From an uncultured Opitutaceae bacterium (GTDB lineage Bacteria; Verrucomicrobiota; Verrucomicrobiia; Opitutales; Opitutaceae), in assembly GCA_937958045.1 (NCBI GenBank), contig CALFXL010000040.1:1-61552 (forward strand): DNA of 61,552 nt, given 5' to 3'. This document shows positions 59,203 through 61,552 of this stretch, piece by piece. The notes under the pieces are model-generated. The model searched no databases. It was not told where the DNA came from and was given only the letters and a program-made list of their open reading frames with translations. The stretch's first letter is position 1; every line of letters begins with the position of its first letter. Made by a program: the position numbers and the translations under genes.

Positions 59203-59335
59203 GAATGGTGAAATCCGAAGGCCGAATGTCGAATGCCGAAATGGGACGCGCGGCGCGGGTTAATGGCCAGTGGCGAAGGGCTGGTGACCAATGGCGAATG
59301 ACCAATGCCGAGTGACGAAGACCAATGGCGAATGG
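59203..59335. repeat. AATGnCnAATG repeat tract
   Basis: Tract of GAATGTCGAATGCC-like units; the first ~75 bp (59210-59284) recur at 60693-60767 with about five changes. Confidence 0.7.
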
Positions 59336-59360
59336 CGGCGGTGCGGCGCTCGGGAGGGTT

Positions 59361-60680
59361 TTATCGGGCGTGTTGAGCGGAGGGCGGCGCGAGCGGCGTT
59401 TCGTCCACACCGTGCATACCGCTGAAGTTGATGCGCGGAACGATCGCGAAGTGTTTTTGGATTCGGCAGATCAGCAGGAAGATTTTGAAGCGCCACCACA
59501 CCGGCCAGAGCATGCGCGAGTCGCCCGCGACGATGGCGTTGACGGCGCGGTCGAGGCTGAGCGGCGGCGTGGCGCACATGAAGACCGAGAACGCGTCGTT
59601 GTCGTAGAACGACACGATGAGGTCCTTAAACACCTTCGCGCGTTTTTTAATGACGCGGGTGAAACGGCTGCGTTCGCGCTCGGTGAGTCCGCGGTTCTCG
59701 CGATGCGCGCGCGCGATGAGACGAACGGCGTCGCGCGCGGAGTTCATGCCGACATACACGCCGGAGGAGAAGATCGGATCGAAGAAACCGCCCGCGTCGC
59801 CGATCATCACGAAGCGATCCGTCGCGAGCTCGCGGCGGAAATACGTGTAGTCGCTCGTCACGTGAAACGACGTGGTGGCGCGCGCGCCGCACATAAGCTC
59901 GGCGAGCTTCGGCGAGGCGGCGACGGCGTGGTTAAAAATCTGCTCGGGCGTTCCCTTCGCGCGACGCATCGCATCGATCGTGGTGACGAGACCGACTGAG
60001 GTGCGCGTTTCGCTGATGGGGATGAGCCAAAACCAACCATCGGCGAGACGAACGACGACGGTGTGTCCACCGGCATCGCCCTCGCGGCGCGCGACGTTTT
60101 CGAAATGCGAGTAGATCGCCACGCGCTTCGGAAACGGCGAGGGATCGAGCGCGCGTTTGGCTTCGAACGGAAAATGATTTTCGCGTCCGCCCGCATCGAG
60201 CACCCAGCGGGCGGTGCGCTCTTCGGCGGGAACGCCGTCGCGTTCGATGCGCACGCGAAACCCGCCCTCGATCGGCTCGACGGCGCGCACGGTGGCGGGC
60301 TGCACGACCTCGGCGCCGAGCGAAGCGGCGTGTTCGAGCAGGAGTTTGTCGAAGCGCGCGCGCTCGATCTGGTAGGTTTGATCGAGTCCCGGCACGAGAC
60401 CTTGGATAAACACGATTTCCTTTTCCGCCTGACCGTTGGCGAGGAGGAAGAGCGCGCCGGTTTTTTTGACGAAGCCGGCTTGCTGAACCTTGGGCCACAC
60501 GCCGGTTTCCTTCATGATTTCGTTGCCGTGCGGCAGGAGCGATTCGCCGATGCGGAAACGTGGAAACATTTCGCGCTCGATCACGCACACGCTGAAACCT
60601 TCCCGTCGCGCATACGCCGCCGCCGTGCTGCCAGTCGGCCCGCCTCCAATGATCAACACATCGTGATCGAACGAAATCAT
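59361..60680 (-). CDS. FAD-dependent oxidoreductase, halogenase/geranylgeranyl reductase-like
   Basis: 439 residues from the ATG at 60680 (MISFDHDVLIIGGGPTGSTAA, FAD site). FRIGESLLPHG, FWLIPISETRTSVGLV (WFWLIP, a WxWxIP form) and FVMIGDAGGFFDPIFSSGVYVG are shared with flavin halogenases. Like the gene downstream but not a close copy. An upstream open frame is repeat-derived. Possibly part of a cluster with the methyltransferase encoded upstream. Confidence 0.82.
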   Translation of the reverse strand: MISFDHDVLIIGGGPTGSTAAAYARREGFSVCVIEREMFPRFRIGESLLPHGNEIMKETGVWPKVQQAGFVKKTGALFLLANGQAEKEIVFIQGLVPGLDQTYQIERARFDKLLLEHAASLGAEVVQPATVRAVEPIEGGFRVRIERDGVPAEERTARWVLDAGGRENHFPFEAKRALDPSPFPKRVAIYSHFENVARREGDAGGHTVVVRLADGWFWLIPISETRTSVGLVTTIDAMRRAKGTPEQIFNHAVAASPKLAELMCGARATTSFHVTSDYTYFRRELATDRFVMIGDAGGFFDPIFSSGVYVGMNSARDAVRLIARAHRENRGLTERERSRFTRVIKKRAKVFKDLIVSFYDNDAFSVFMCATPPLSLDRAVNAIVAGDSRMLWPVWWRFKIFLLICRIQKHFAIVPRINFSGMHGVDETPLAPPSAQHAR

Positions 60681-60692
60681 GAGAGGGGGATG

Positions 60693-60767
60693 GTGAAATC
60701 CGAAGGCCGAATGTCGAATGTCGAAATGGGACGCGCGGTGCGGGTTGATGGCCAATGGCGAAGGGCA
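60693..60767. repeat. AATGnCnAATG repeat tract, second copy
   Basis: About 75 bp nearly identical to 59210-59284, in the same orientation and the same place relative to the start of a FAD enzyme gene. Confidence 0.7.
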
Positions 60768-60845
60768 GGGAGCGCCGCGGCTCGCCGGTATGATCGAGTA
60801 AACCGCGTCGCAACGTCCCACTGCCGGCCAGCGGCCGGCGCTCCC
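60768..60845. repeat. GC-rich palindromic repeat, copy E
   Basis: Left part GGGAGCGCCGCGGCTCGCCG and right arm GGCCAGCGGCCGGCGCTCCC with a ~35-nt spacer. Confidence 0.75.
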
Positions 60846-60912
60846 GCGGAGCCCGCGCGCGAGGTTTCCTTTCACTTAAACTTCCGACTTCAACCGGGGC
60901 GCTTTGCGCGCC

Positions 60913-61551
60913 TTAAGGCTTGATCGCCACGTACTCGCTGAAGAGGCCCATGAGGGCTTTGCGTTCGACGTGTTCGAAACCGGCGGCGCGCAACGCGGCG
61001 AGCACCTGCTCGGGCGGCACGAAGGCGTCCATGGTTTCCCAAAAATAAAGCATCATGTCCTTCGCCTCCGCGCTGCGCGTGAACAGCCGCGTGAGTCCCG
61101 GGTAGATATTTTTGAAGTACAAACGAAACAGCCAGGCGCGGAAACCACTGCGCGGTTTGGTGACTTCGAGCAGCAGCACTTTTCCGCCGGGTTTGAGGGC
61201 GCGGAAATACTCGCGAAACGCCACTTCGAGATCGCCGACGTGGCGCAGCGCGTAGCCCATGGTGAGAAAATCGAATTGCGCGTCCGGCACGGGCAGCGCG
61301 TCGGCGCGACCGATGAGCACGGTGGCGTCGGGGACTTTTGCGGAGACATTGGCCAGCATGCCGCGGCTCGGATCGACGCAGGTGATGTCCTTGCCGCTGC
61401 CGAGCACACGCGCCGCCGCTTCGGCGACCAGCCCGGTGCCGCTGGCGACATCGAGGACCTTCATGCCGGGTTTGAGGCCGTGACGCTCCTGGGCCCACTT
61501 CCGATAAAATTTGCCCGAACCAAAGAAGCCCCAGCCGACCGTCCGATCGTA
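60913..61551 (-). CDS. UbiE-like SAM-dependent methyltransferase, 5' truncated by window edge
   Basis: 213 residues visible; the frame is open to the window end (YDRTVGWGFFGSGKFYRKWAQ), with no start. The class I SAM site is VLDVASGTGLVAEAA; TMGYALRHVGDLEVAFREYFRALKPGGKVLLLEVTKP matches UbiE/MenG. Members methylate quinones, sterols or aryl lipids. With two halogenase-like FAD enzymes downstream it may belong to a pigment or lipid cluster; the rest lies beyond the window. Confidence 0.88.
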   Translation of the reverse strand, partial: YDRTVGWGFFGSGKFYRKWAQERHGLKPGMKVLDVASGTGLVAEAAARVLGSGKDITCVDPSRGMLANVSAKVPDATVLIGRADALPVPDAQFDFLTMGYALRHVGDLEVAFREYFRALKPGGKVLLLEVTKPRSGFRAWLFRLYFKNIYPGLTRLFTRSAEAKDMMLYFWETMDAFVPPEQVLAALRAAGFEHVERKALMGLFSEYVAIKP

Positions 61552-61552
61552 A

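Noticed and set aside
57636..59291. Longer N-terminus of the FAD enzyme
   Set aside because: The extra 33 codons come from the AATGnCnAATG repeat tract and precede the conserved FAD motif.
25961..60845. CRISPR array
   Set aside because: Repeats are dispersed, palindromic and irregularly spaced, without uniform spacers or cas genes.

Overview
The window looks like a chromosomal segment of a high-GC Verrucomicrobium, most likely near Opitutaceae. Three things suggest this: a PEP-CTERM protein beside an exopolysaccharide locus, LL-diaminopimelate aminotransferase (DapL), and a Planctomycetes-Verrucomicrobia type (PVM-type) bacterial microcompartment (BMC) beside a large pectin and deoxysugar locus. 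This is inferred from gene content; no marker gene was searched.

Layout. 1-6.8 kb: 3' end of a Sua5-type tRNA-modification gene, then an exopolysaccharide export set on the minus strand (beta-barrel, Wza-like export protein, Wzc-like chain-length/tyrosine kinase protein), a small Ala-rich secreted protein and a TPR membrane protein. 6.8-14.6 kb: housekeeping biosynthesis (hisC, a ketoacyl synthase/acyl carrier protein pair, dapL, panC, nadB, a ketopantoate reductase family gene). 14.7-21.8 kb: a PEP-CTERM protein, nrfHA (nitrite ammonification), gcvP, nth and tRNA-Val(CAC). 21.9-23.1 kb: a lipoprotein and an unannotated 24-residue membrane peptide gene with its own strong ribosome binding site and terminator.

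23.2-57.5 kb is a catabolic region for plant or algal polysaccharide. It holds a fucose-type permease with a zinc dehydrogenase and an aldo/keto reductase; an extracellular pectin set (fused rhamnogalacturonan acetylesterase-pectin methylesterase, GH28 polygalacturonase, an acetylesterase-like hydrolase); and an 11-gene BMC operon (PduL, three BMC-H, acetate kinase, three BMC-P, CoA-acylating aldehyde dehydrogenase, class II aldolase, lactate/malate dehydrogenase). These are followed by a TonB-dependent receptor with a conspicuous operator array, two AraC regulators, a fuconolactonase-like amidohydrolase, uxaB/uxaA, a Gfo/Idh oxidoreductase, a sugar isomerase/epimerase, a GH88 hydrolase and an SDR. 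Working model (inference): pectin side chains and backbone are cut outside the cell, taken up by the TonB receptor and permease, and finished by GH88. Galacturonate goes to UxaB/UxaA. Fucose or rhamnose carbon reaches lactaldehyde, which is oxidised to lactyl-CoA, lactyl-phosphate and lactate plus ATP in the BMC. No deoxysugar isomerase or kinase is present here.

57.6-61.5 kb: two FAD enzymes carrying a WxWxIP halogenase-like motif and a truncated UbiE-like methyltransferase, probably part of a lipid or pigment cluster continuing beyond the window.

Structure beyond genes: five copies of a GC-rich palindromic repeat, a degenerate AATGnCnAATG repeat family, a 130-bp imperfect inverted repeat, a GNAT acetyltransferase pseudogene, and several clean terminators that define the transcription units.
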